A program made the position numbers and the translations under genes. A stretch of DNA of 64,000 bases from assembly GCA_037157565.1 (NCBI GenBank), contig JAZHRO010000073.1, positions 22,892,501 through 22,956,500 on the forward strand, in the 5' to 3' direction. Within the stretch, counting starts at the first letter, position 1; each line of letters begins with the position of its first letter. This DNA is from Thalassia testudinum (Eukaryota; Streptophyta; Magnoliopsida; Alismatales; Hydrocharitaceae). Of this stretch, positions 47,395 through 57,789 are shown piece by piece. The notes beneath the pieces were generated by a model. It was given only the letters and a program-made list of their open reading frames with translations, ran no database searches and had not been told where the DNA came from.

Positions 47395-50147
47395 TGGAAC
47401 GTCGGTTCTGTTATAACGTTGTAGTAAAGCCGGTTATTACCAACGTTTCAAATAAAATTTTTTTACTCGGAAAAATAAAAGAGTTCCCGAGGTCGAACTC
47501 AGGGAGCAAGTTGTATTCTAGAGATATACATGTTTCTTCTACAAAAATAAAGAGAGAGAGAATTTGTTGTTCTCTTTGTTCTGCAGAGGGGGGTGCTCTT
47601 CTTTCTCTCTTTCTTTAGATCTCCTTCTTTCTCTCTGTTCAGGTGATATTCTTCTCTTGCAATGGTGGTGCTCTTCTTCTTCTTCCTGCTGTTCTTCCGT
47701 TGGTGATGTTCTTCTTTCTTCAGAGCTCCTTGTTCTTCTTCTTTGGTTTTCTGCCTTGACCTCTCTTCTTCTTCTTCTGCAATCGTGGTGCTTCTGCCTT
47801 CGGCTACTAAGTCTCCCTTCCTTCTTCTTCAGCCTGCCTTCTGTGTTGCTCTGGCTGCTGACTTTCCGTCGTCTGGCCCGGTGCTTCGACGACTTAACTG
47901 AGCATTTGCTACAGTGCAGCTCCTTCTTCTTCGCCTGCACGTCTTCTTCCGCGGGTCTTCTTCTTCTTCTTTGGCCTGCACACTTCAGAGTTTTTCGTCA
48001 AGAGGCAAAACCTACTCTACCCTCCCCCCCCCGCGTCTCTCTTTCTCTCTGAAACCACTCTTGGGACAGCTCTCCCAGAGCTACCGGGTAATCGGGTTCG
48101 GGTCAGGCCCGGGTCCAGGCCCACCGGCGTGCGGTGGTGGGCGAGGAGTGCAGGTCGGTCTAATCGGGTCGGGCCAGGTCCGCGGAGCGTGGTCACGGAC
48201 GAGGCCGGGTCGGGTGAGAGGGACCTCACCCCGTGGTCAGGAGGCAGACAGCATAAGGCACTTTTTGCCTTTATGCGTCCGCGCGTCTCCGAGAAGTTCC
48301 GAGGTGGGACTAAATGTCCCACCCCAATTGAGCGCCCGTCGCGGAGAATTTAGCAGGAGATGGCAGCGTCACGCGGAGTTTTCTTCCTCGGCTGCGAACC
48401 TGGTGTTTTGCCAAAACTCCTCGCAAGGCCTGAGAGTGAATCTGGGCTTGGCGCTGAGCGTGGCGCGCCTGTAGCTGCAGGTGGAAGCAGGTCCTCCTGC
48501 GCGTCAATGGCGGCGGAGGTCGGGTGGCCTGTTCAGAAGAAAACGGCCTCTCGGCCTAATCAGAGAGTGCCAGGAGCTTCGCCAGGGTGCGGCGAAGCTC
48601 GTGTGGGTGGTGGCGAGGCGCGGGGCGGCGTGCGAGGGCTGCCCTAGGTCGGACTGTGGGTCGGAGGATGGGTCTGTTCGGTGGGGTTGCAGAGGGTGAT
48701 GTGGGGGAAGTGGCAGGGCGGAGGTTGATCAGGGTGAGGAGGCGGAGGTCCTGCGGTGGTCGGCGAGCCGTGTGGGTCGCTGAGGTGATGGGAGCGGCTC
48801 GCCGGAGGGTGGTCGGAGGCGAAGGGGGTGAAGGTGGTCAGAGTCGGTCGAGGGCTTAATTGACTAAATTGAAAGCGGGGAAAGAAAGAGGAGAAGAAGG
48901 GGAGTAGTTCTAACTTACTTGCAGGGACGAAGGGGGAGGAACAGGGCGACAGTCGTATCGACTGTCGCCGGAGAAGACGATGCCCAGTGGGGGGGGGACG
49001 GCGGTGACGACGGGGCAGAGGCAGCGCGCGCCGGTATTGCGCGACGCGGGAAGAGCAGGGGAAGAAGTCTCTGCTGCTGGTATTGCGGCAGAGCGAAGAG
49101 GAGGAGGAGGAAGAACCGCCGGAGCTGGTGGGCGTCTGCCGGAGGGAGAGGAGAGGAAAGTTGGGGGTTTTCTCCGTCAGATCCAAGCTGCCCTGGTCGG
49201 TGGAGCAGCGGGGGGTATTTATAGGGATGAAACAGGGAGGAAGGCGGAGGGAGACGACGTGTCTCCCTCGCCGGAGAATGGTCGGAGACGAACCCATACC
49301 GTCCGTGCGTTCGCACGCCCGGTATGGTGGCCTACAATGACCAGGGGGGTGCTCCTACGACGGCTGACGACGCAGGGCACCCCTGGTTTACTTGCCAGGT
49401 CCCTCACCTCACCCTGCGCGGCGCCATGCTCCGCGCAAGGTCGCCGGAGCATGGTGCTGGCAGGGTTTTGCAGGAGGGACCTGATTGCAAAGAACGAAGG
49501 AGAGTTAGGGGCCAAAATGGGAGGGTTCAAAAGTTGAGGGCCAAAGAGTAAATATATGAGGACCAAAGTGTGAAGTCGGTCAAGGAGGTTTCTTCTTAGG
49601 CTCAAGTTTTTATACATGACTAATTAGGACCTAAGGAATCTGATGGTGAATTTTATTTTCATATTAAACCTTGTTTGACCGGTCAATTTGCGCAAAAACC
49701 CAAATTAAGTTATTAATTGGGCATGGTTCTCAATGTAGGTCAAAATGGGTTCTAAAGGCCAAATTGAAGGTTCTAAACCCTAGAGATTATTTTTCTATGA
49801 ATTTTAGAGGGTTTATTCTATTTTTACTTTACCTCGAACCTTGTGAATTGAAGTGGGTTGTTTTAGGGTTACAGATTATCATTTGGTTCCTTGGAAGTGC
49901 TGTAGCCCTTGCTAGATCATCTCATCCCACTTTTATTCTTATTAAGCTGTTTTGACCTGTGTTTGGTCCCTAAATTACCCTGTATGCAGATTATACTGGT
50001 AAAATTGCACTTTTACCCCTTATGACTTGTTTTCTTCTCAAACTCAGAATTCTCTGAGTTACGCCTTTCCTTGAGATATGTAGGAGCTTTTATCCTTTGT
50101 ATTGGGTCAAAATGAGCTAGTTGTGGCTCATGATGAGGTTCTCATCA
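47395..50147 (-). repeat. Element G 3' LTR
   Basis: Minus-strand order: U3 (50147 to about 49225), TATA box, GC-rich transcribed block, U5 motif (about 47487-47512), end at 47395. Long open frames in the GC-rich part occur on both strands and appear non-coding. Confidence 0.93.
49216..49223 (-). promoter_or_regulatory. TATA box of G 3' LTR
   Basis: TATAAATA on the minus strand, about 925 bases from the LTR start. The same is found at 56439-56446. Confidence 0.65.
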
Positions 50148-51670
50148 TACCCCCTTGCCTAGCTTTTGCTAGTCCCTTAGCAAAAACTTAAGGTTTCATC
50201 CCTTGTTCTAGACCATGAAGTTTTCAATAGTTTTAGATAAGTGCCTTCATAGATTAGGTTAGAATGCTGATCATAGGCCTAAAAGGTACTCTAGTACCAA
50301 TCAAGATCCAAACCTGTCTAGCCTTAGCCTCAGTCTTTTAGCAAAGGTTTTTAAAGCCCGCAAGAACTAACCTAAGGTTTATTGGACTTCGTGGTTAAAG
50401 CACCCGTGCTTGAAATGATTTGAGCCCTGGCTCGGTTCGCAGTGCGTTTTGTAAGAGAGAGATAGAAAGTTTTTCTGTTTTGGAGAGTTTTCTCTGTCTT
50501 TTTCTTTTTAGTTCTAGCCTAGGATTGGCATTTCAACACGGTTTGTATCAGATTCCTTGCTCCCATCATCAATCCTCAAGGGTTCCTGGCGATCGATGCT
50601 TCGAGATAGCACCGCCCATGGCAACCCCCGGAACCCTGGCTATTGAGATTTCGAGATAATCCCATCCATGGTATTCCGTGGCCGAATCCAGACCCTGGCA
50701 ATTGACATTTCGAGATAATGCCATCCATGGGATCTGAACCAGCAGAGTGCTTACATGCCCCCCGTAGGATATGTAAATATCCTAAGAGACAAGCACCGAG
50801 GAGATGATATTTTGTTACGCATCTTCGAGGGGATTTCCCGCCTCTCTGCGCTGGGAACTCGTCCAAATCAACTTGTGTTGATTGGCCGCTCCTATTCTAG
50901 GTGTTCTTTTCAGATTTTTGCAACGCTTCTGCATGATTCTGATTTTTACGCTTACTGAACCAGGCTGTGTGTGAGATTAGGGTGCTTAGGTTACTGAGTC
51001 CCGTAAACCAAAAATTAGTTAACGAGGCCGAATACTCCCTAAGCCTTAGACCTAATACTTCAGCTTTTCATTTTCCTCAACCTCTTGAGGAGTGTCCAGA
51101 TCTTAATGGGTACTAAGAGTCTATTCAAGAATGCCTAAGGTTTGCATTCTTACTAATCTCATTGTGCACTTTTCAGTTATTTTCTTGAATGAGGTCTAGA
51201 ACTTAGGTTAATTCCTTAGTTCCTTACTAATGACTATCAACTTTTCTTATAATTTTGTGCTCCTTTTTCATTTTGTTTCTTTTCTCCTTCACAAAATTTT
51301 CTTCTCCTCTTTTCCTCTTATTCTTTTTCGAAAATTTTTTAATTTTTATGGTGTTTTTGGCATATGTGAATTTTTTTGTTTGAAACCTTTTCTTACAAGT
51401 TTTTGTACTTTCATACCCCCATGCCTAAGATTTGCAATGTCCTCATTGTAACCTAGGGGGTCTTAGTTCATTCCTTAAGACAGAAATTTGGGTGAGTGGA
51501 TGGGTCGGGTTGAATTTTTGCGGACGATTTCAAATCCCAGATGCAAACATCTGAGTTGGAGTCGGCTGTCCTAAAGTGTGAACTTCAAGTGCAAAAAGCT
51601 GTCAGAACAAGTTTCAGGTTTTCAAAGAGAATGACGGGCTGCCTCCCGTTGAGCGCTAAATTTGATGCCT
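50148..51670 (-). other. 3' untranslated region of element G
   Basis: From right to left: pol-end motif GCGCT-N4-GGGAGGCAGCCC (51660-51630) just after the ORF stop; sequence alignable with D 43330-43440 (ACACTTTAGG, ACAGCCGACTCCA); upstream polypurine-like tract at 51450-51414; triple hairpin at 50720-50597; inverted repeat TTTTGCTA/TAGCAAAA at 50164-50185; LTR-adjacent tract AGGCAAGGGGGTA at 50160-50148. Confidence 0.8.
50597..50720 (-). ncRNA. Three tandem ATCTCGA-loop hairpins, element G copy
   Basis: All three cores are perfect. On the minus strand: CATT-ATCTCGA-AATG (50720-50706), GATT-ATCTCGA-AATC (50661-50647) and TGCT-ATCTCGA-AGCA (50611-50597). The loop is constant while both stem sides change together. 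Spacing is 59 and 50 bases. A GGATATTTACATATCC inverted repeat lies just upstream (near 50770). Confidence 0.6.
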
Positions 51671-53533
51671 TCAGCCAAGCGGGAAATGCGATGGAGAGGG
51701 GATGGTCAACTTAGCAGAGTTTTGTAAGACAAGCACCTTGATTAAGAGCCTGGTTGGTCCAACCAGGTGCTTGTTCAGATCAACAGGCTGATGATGCAGC
51801 CCAAACCCAATCAATCTGGTGGGTTGATAGATGTGGATAAAAAGGTGTGGAGCCCACCAGAAATTATGAAGCTCAGATGGATGTGGAAGTGTAAACGCAG
51901 GGTTTGGCTGTGCCGAATCAGCCTGGTCAGAGTAGGGACCCGTAGGATAATCAGTGGTTGATGCAGGAACCCTACAGGGGTGATCAGAGAATGATAGAGC
52001 ATGGTATGTAGTCTGATCAATGTTCGAAACCCGATGTGGAAATGCAATCGGCTCGGTGAGAGGTGAATCAGCATAGAAATTGAGTCCGGTTGCGGGTCGG
52101 GGTTTGGGAGAGGTTTTGATCCGTTCTGTGTGTGCGGATGAGGTGGCCATTGTGTACGAGGGCTCTTCTAGAAACAGATGATAGGTGATTTTCTGTAGAG
52201 AGTCCTCTGGGTAACTATCAAATGCCGGAAGAGTGTTTGTAGGGTGAAAGAAATCGGATTCGAGAAAAAATTTGGATTCTTGGTTGCAATTACTCTTGGC
52301 ATTTTCTGTTTTTGGTTCCTGAGGATCGAAAAGGAATGATTCTGTGTTATCGGTGATCTCGGGAATCAGGACCTCAGAGTCAGAGTCAGAGTCAGAATCA
52401 TGTGAACTGAGGTCGTAGATAGGCCTGGCGTGTTCAGGAAGGGGAATCTCTCCGCAATTATAGTCAGATCTGAAATTGTCGGAGAGTTGGCGAAAATGAT
52501 CATGAATTCCACCACAGCAGAAATCATCAGATGTGGAATCAGCAGCCTGACTGGGTTCTAGCCTATATGTCAATTCTGGGCTCAAAAAGATGTTCTGTTC
52601 AAGCTCTAAGCTGGTAGGATAGACCCCATTAAAACCTTGCTCATCCAACTCCTCAGTTTCTGTATCATAAATTGGCATGTTTTCTGAAAAATCAATCAGA
52701 TTTCCTGAGGATGTTGGAAAAGGACATTCATCAAATAAAGGCCCGGAATCATATTCTGTAAAAATTTGATCTTTCTCATAAGGGGCCTCATAATCTTCCC
52801 AATAAGTTTCAGATCTAGGTTCTAGGCTTAGGATGTGGGTAGAATTATTAGAACCTAAGTCCGAATAACCTTCGAGGGTTACCTTATCAAAACAAGGGGC
52901 GGAATTTATACCCTCCAGAGGTTCAATTCTAATCTTGTTATTGCAGGAGTCTTGGAGTTCTAAGCTTGGTGATTTATGGCCTAGGGTTGGCTCAGCATTG
53001 TGTTCTCCTGCAACTTCCCAACCTATTTTAATGCTATCTTCTATTTGGGTTGGGAGTCGACAACCACCTTGTGCCTCAATCCCGAGGTCTGGGAAACTGG
53101 ATTGATTCTTAGTACTGTTCCAAGATGACTCATCCTTTGTTTCTGGTATATACGGGTATTTCTGGTTGATAATTTGTTCTACTGATTTCATCATTTCTAC
53201 CCGTTTTATAAGGGCATCTTGGTGTTGTTCCCAAAGTACAGGATTTGTTAAGCATTGAAGGTATTCAGATTGGTGTAATTTTTCCATCTCAATGTATCCT
53301 GTCATGAGCATGTCTCGGGTTGATCCTTTTGAAATTCCAGTCAATAGAATTTGGGCACAGTTTATGATGAAGGATGTGGTTGTTGGGACATCAACCTGAA
53401 TATCTCCTATTGGTGTTGAGGTTTTTTCTTCTTTTTCATAGAATTTTATGGCATCCTCGATCATTTTATCTTTCATAGATCTCCGATATTCAGGTTTCTT
53501 GAATGGTAGTCTTGCTAGGTAATTAGGCTGCAT
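51671..53533 (-). CDS. Large acidic protein of non-autonomous element G, function unknown
   Basis: The frame is open from 53569 to the stop at 51671 without interruption. The first ATG (53533) gives MQPNYLARLPFKKPEYRRSMKDKM and a product of 619 residues with the rest of the frame. The N-terminal quarter is charged and probably helical (KMIEDAIKFYEKEEK...HQDALIKRVEMMKSVEQI). The middle is acidic and low in complexity, with DSDSDSDSEVL near 52390. The C-terminal part is rich in Pro/Ser/His. No zinc knuckle, protease, RT, integrase or transmembrane segment was found. Upstream, homology to D runs up to the gag start; downstream it resumes at the pol-end motif. The ORF therefore sits exactly in the place of gag-pol. 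Integrity in a young element suggests recent function or recent birth of the copy. Confidence 0.75.
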   Translation of the reverse strand: MQPNYLARLPFKKPEYRRSMKDKMIEDAIKFYEKEEKTSTPIGDIQVDVPTTTSFIINCAQILLTGISKGSTRDMLMTGYIEMEKLHQSEYLQCLTNPVLWEQHQDALIKRVEMMKSVEQIINQKYPYIPETKDESSWNSTKNQSSFPDLGIEAQGGCRLPTQIEDSIKIGWEVAGEHNAEPTLGHKSPSLELQDSCNNKIRIEPLEGINSAPCFDKVTLEGYSDLGSNNSTHILSLEPRSETYWEDYEAPYEKDQIFTEYDSGPLFDECPFPTSSGNLIDFSENMPIYDTETEELDEQGFNGVYPTSLELEQNIFLSPELTYRLEPSQAADSTSDDFCCGGIHDHFRQLSDNFRSDYNCGEIPLPEHARPIYDLSSHDSDSDSDSEVLIPEITDNTESFLFDPQEPKTENAKSNCNQESKFFLESDFFHPTNTLPAFDSYPEDSLQKITYHLFLEEPSYTMATSSAHTERIKTSPKPRPATGLNFYADSPLTEPIAFPHRVSNIDQTTYHALSFSDHPCRVPASTTDYPTGPYSDQADSAQPNPAFTLPHPSELHNFWWAPHLFIHIYQPTRLIGFGLHHQPVDLNKHLVGPTRLLIKVLVLQNSAKLTIPSPSHFPLG

Positions 53534-54596
53534 AATTGGATCAGGTGGTGGAATCAAAGTTTGAATCAAGATGGAAGAAGGGGATTTTGTTCAGAATCAG
53601 AGGAAAGAGGGGCTATGTGAATGATTTCTGCAAAAACAAAGGAGCCGAGGCTTAGCCTCGGGAAGAGTGAATTTCTATAGGAGGTTTCAAGGACCTCCTG
53701 AAAAATACTGAAGGGCTGGATGAGATAAGCAGGTGCTGGACCCAATCAAGACACCCAAAAATTGTTGGGTGACTATAGAGGTTCGGGGCAGATGGACCCC
53801 TTGATCAGAAAGATCGTCCACCTGAGAATTACCTGGGCAGCCAGAGAGGGAGAGTCCCGCGAAGACCCCTACACGGTAGAGCGTCCCCACGGGTTACAGG
53901 GTTTCCCCCACCCGACCTCTCTTGTCACTGCGGTTCCAGGTAGACCAGAATGGGGATCTTGACCTCTTAAGTCTACCAATTTTAAGATCAGGGTGCTTAA
54001 GGTTTTCACTTGAACTTTAGTCTTTTAAGTGCAAAGAGTGACCTAATTTAAGGTTGGTTGACCCAAGGGGTCAACTTTACCTCTTGTTTTCTTTGAGAGC
54101 TTTTAGGTCCTGTCTTTTAGGGTTCAAGTGTTTAGAGAGCCAATTGTTTTAGATTTTCTTTGAATAGGTATTTTCAGACAAGGGCTTGGGCACACTTCAT
54201 TTGGTTTTCTCAATTCTTGCTTAAGGAGTGTGTCTCTAAATCCCTAGTGTTGGATCCTAGGTTGGCTCTACTTGGTCCAGTTAATTCTTTGTTGGGTAAT
54301 TAGGGCTCAAGCAAGAATGTGTTAGCCCTTAAATACCCTTAATAGTGTGCAGAAATAAGGAGTTGAAAACATGCAACTTTTATGGTTACTAAATATGGAA
54401 GACAGGTTAGCCCTATATTGCTTGTTCTTTTCTTTTCTTTCTCTTTAGAGCTTAGGGGTTAATAGTGAGAGGAAAAATTTACCTGTCTTTGGTGTGGTTG
54501 CTTGTCTTCTTGAGTTCCTGTAGCTGCACAAAAGAGAGGAGATTATCAGAAATTAAAAAAAATACAGGAATGTTTACCTCTAGAATAGCCGTTGCT
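53534..54596 (-). other. Leader of element G
   Basis: Contains the segment shared with D (53970-53738). The remainder (53971-54596) has no gene. Confidence 0.65.
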
Positions 54597-54613
54597 CCCC
54601 GGCAACGGCGCCA
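54597..54613 (-). other. Primer binding site of element G
   Basis: TGGCGCCGTTGCCGGGG on the minus strand, the unmutated Athila tRNA-Asp-like site, separated from the LTR by four bases. Confidence 0.9.
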
Positions 54614-54617
54614 AAAA

Positions 54618-57370
54618 TGGAACGTCGGTTCTGTTATAACATTGTAGTAAAGCCGGTTATTACCAACGTTTCAAATAAAATTTTTTTACTCGGAAAAATA
54701 AAAGAGTTCCCGAGGTCGAACTCAGGGAGCAAGTTGTATTCTAGAGATATACATGTTTCTTCTACAAAAATAAAGAGAGAGAGAATTTGTTGTTCTCTTT
54801 GTTCTGCAGAGGGGGGTGCTCTTCTTTCTCTCTTTCTTTAGATCTCCTTCTTTCTCTCTGTTCAGGTGATATTCTTCTCTTGCAATGGTGGTGCTCTTCT
54901 TCTTCTTCCTGCTGTTCTTCCGTTGGTGATGTTCTTCTTTCTTCAGAGCTCCTTGTTCTTCTTCTTTGGTTTTCTGCCTTGACCTCTCTTCTTCTTCTTC
55001 TGCAATCGTGGTGCTTCTGCCTTCGGCTACTAAGTCTCCCTTCCTTCTTCTTCAGCCTGCCTTCTGTGTTGCTCTGGCTGCTGACTTTCCGTCGTCTGGC
55101 CCGGTGCTTCGACGACTTAACTGAGCATTTGCTACAGTGCAGCTCCTTCTTCTTCGCCTGCACTTCTTCTTCCGCGGGTCTTCTTCTTCTTCTTTGGCCT
55201 GCACACTTCAGAGTTTTTCGTCAAGAGGCAAAACCTACTCTACCCTCCCCCCCCCGCGTCTCTCTTTCTCTCTGAAACCACTCTTGGGACAGCTCTCCCA
55301 GAGCTACCGGGTAATCGGGTTCGGGTCAGGCCCGGGTCCAGGCCCACCGGCGTGCGGTGGTGGGCGAGGAGTGCAGGTCGGTCTAATCGGGTCGGGCCAG
55401 GTCCGCGGAGCGTGGTCACGGACGAGGCCGGGTCGGGTGAGAGGGACCTCACCCCGTGGTCAGGAGGCAGACAGCATAAGGCACTTTTTGCCTTTATGCG
55501 TCCGCGCGTCTCCGAGAAGTTCCGAGGTGGGACTAAATGTCCCACCCCAATTGAGCGCCCGTCGCGGAGAATTTAGCAGGAGATGGCAGCGTCACGCGGA
55601 GTTTTCTTCCTCGGCTGCGAACCTGGTGTTTTGCCAAAACTCCTCGCAAGGCCTGAGAGTGAATCTGGGCTTGGCGCTGAGCGTGGCGCGCCTGTAGCTG
55701 CAGGTGGAAGCAGGTCCTCCTGCGCGTCAATGGCGGCGGAGGTCGGGTGGCCTGTTCAGAAGAAAATGGCCTCTCGGCCTAATCAGAGAGTGCCAGGAGC
55801 TTCGCCAGGGTGCGGCGAAGCTCGTGTGGGTGGTGGCGAGGCGCGGGGCGGCGTGCGAGGGCTGCCCTAGGTCGGACTGTGGGTCGGAGGATGGGTCTGT
55901 TCAGTGGGGTTGCAGAGGGTGATGTGGGGGAAGTGGCAGGGCGGAGGTTGATCAGGGTGAGGAGGCGGAGGTCCTGCGGTGGTCGGCGAGCCGTGTGGGT
56001 CGCTGAGGTGATGGGAGCGGCTCGCCGGAGGGTGGTCGGAGGCGAAGGGGGTGAAGGTGGTCAGAGTCGGTCGAGGGCTTAATTGACTAAATTGAAAGCG
56101 GGGAAAGAAAGAGGAGAAGAAGGGGAGTAGTTCTAACTTACTTGCAGGGACGAAGGGGGAGGAACAGGGCGACAGTCGTATCGACTGTCGCCGGAGAAGA
56201 CGATGCCCAGTGGGGGGGCGACGGCGGTGACGACGGGGCAGAGGCAGCGCGCGCCGGTATTGCGCGACGCGGGAAGAGCAGGGGAAGAAGTCTCTGCTGC
56301 TGGTATTGCGGCAGAGCGAAGAGGAGGAGGAGGAAGAACCGTCGGAGCTGGTGGGCGTCTGCCGGAGGGAGAGGAGAGGAAAGTTGGGGGTTTTCTCCGT
56401 CAGATCCAAGCTGCCCTGGTCGGTGGAGCAGCGGGGGGTATTTATAGGGATGAAACAGGGAGGAAGGCGGAGGGAGACGACGTGTCTCCCTCGCCGGAGA
56501 ATGGTCGGAGACGAACCCATACCGTCCGTGCGTTCGCACGGCCGGTATGGTGGCCTACAATGACCAGGGGGGTGCTCCTGCGACGGCTGACGACGCAGGG
56601 CACCCCCGGTTTACTTGCCAGGTCCCTCACCTCACCCTGCGCGGCGCCATGCTCCGCGCAAGGTCGCCGGAGCATGGTGCTGGCAGGGTTTTGCAGGAGG
56701 GACCTGATTGCAAAGAACGAAGGAGAGTTAGGGGCCAAAATGCGAGGGTTCAAAAGTTGAGGGCCAAAGAGTAAATATATGAGGACCAAAGTGTGAAGTC
56801 GGTCAAGGAGGTTTCTTCTTAGGCTCAAGTTTTTATACATGACTAATTAGGACCTAAGGAATCTGATGGTGAATTTTATTTTCATATTAAACCTTGTTTG
56901 ACCGGTCAATTTGCGCAAAAACCCAAATTAAGTTATTAATTGGGCATGGTTCTCAATGTAGGTCAAAATGGGTTCTAAAGGCCAAATTGAAGGTTCTAAA
57001 CCCTAGAGATTATTTTTCTATGAATTTTAGAGGGTTTATTCTATTTTTACTTTGCCTCGAACCTTGTGAATTGAAGTGGGTTGTTTTAGGGTTACAGATT
57101 ATCATTTGGTTCCTTGGAAGTGCTGTAGCCCTTGCTAGATCATCTCATCCCACTTTTATTCTTATTAAGCTGTTTTGACCTGTGTTTGGTCCCTAAATTA
57201 CCCTGTATGCAGATTATACTGGTAAAATTGCACTTTTACCCCTTATGACTTATTTTCTTCTCAAACTCAGAATTCTCTGAGTTACGCCTTTCCTTGAGAT
57301 ATGTAGGAGCTTTTATCCTTTGTATTGGGTCAAAATGAGCTAGTTATGGCTCATGATGAGGTTCTCATCA
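54618..57370 (-). repeat. Element G 5' LTR
   Basis: 2,753 bases, nearly identical to 47395-50147. TATA box at 56439-56446. U5 motif near 54710-54735. Confidence 0.93.
56439..56446 (-). promoter_or_regulatory. TATA box of G 5' LTR
   Basis: TATAAATA on the minus strand; this copy would drive the genomic RNA of G. Confidence 0.65.
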
Positions 57371-57678
57371 CCTATAGAGCCAACAAAATTAAACCTAGCT
57401 TCTATAGGAAATAGGAAACTCCCCTTTGCAAGGAGTGCGTCGACGATGACGCGGTGCGTGTGCCACGCGATGGCGCTACGTCGCTCTCGTGAACAACAGC
57501 GGGAGAGCGGGCGCGCAAACTGAATTTAGCTCTCAAGATGATGGAGCTTGAGCTTAGAGAGTAAGAGCTTCTTGGACACAAGAGTGTGAGAGTGTATAGC
57601 TAAGTGTGTCTTGTGTCTTTCTTAGTGTGTCTCTTATGTTTCTCTTCTTGTTTTTTTTGTGTTACAAAGGTTCCCCTC

Positions 57679-57686
57679 TATTTATA
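57679..57686 (-). promoter_or_regulatory. TATA box of F 3' LTR
   Basis: TATAAATA on the minus strand; second copy at 61527-61534. Confidence 0.65.
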
Positions 57687-57789
57687 GAGGCCTTAGGAAG
57701 GTTTTGGAAGGCTTCGAAAAGCTTCCATAGCCGTTGGGTGCAAAGCCCAAGAGAATCTGGCCGAAATCAGGACAATGATTACATTTGAC

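Larger units (their letters stand above)
47395..57370 (-). mobile_element. Element G: young non-autonomous Athila-like element (10.0 kb, minus strand)
   Basis: LTRs 47395-50147 and 54618-57370 are both 2,753 bases and differ at about 13 positions by eye (0.5%). On the minus strand they start TGATGAGAACCTCATCATGA and end GACGTTCCA. Primer site at 54597-54613; one long ORF 53533-51671; 3' region 51670-50148. No RT or integrase. The leader and 3' region are close relatives of those of D. It is the youngest insertion here and the deepest layer (J > K > D > F > G). Confidence 0.93.

Noticed and set aside
47539..48474. Ser/Leu/Cys-rich frames that might look like membrane or secreted proteins
   Set aside because: TTCTTC and CTC repeats in the LTR produce these residues; the opposite strand is open as well.
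48644..49297. Long open frames (up to 217 codons) on both strands in the G LTRs (repeated at 55867-56520)
   Set aside because: GC-rich LTR sequence gives overlapping Pro/Ser/Arg/Gly-rich frames on several strands at once; no domain or motif. Conservation between the two LTRs only reflects their recent common origin.
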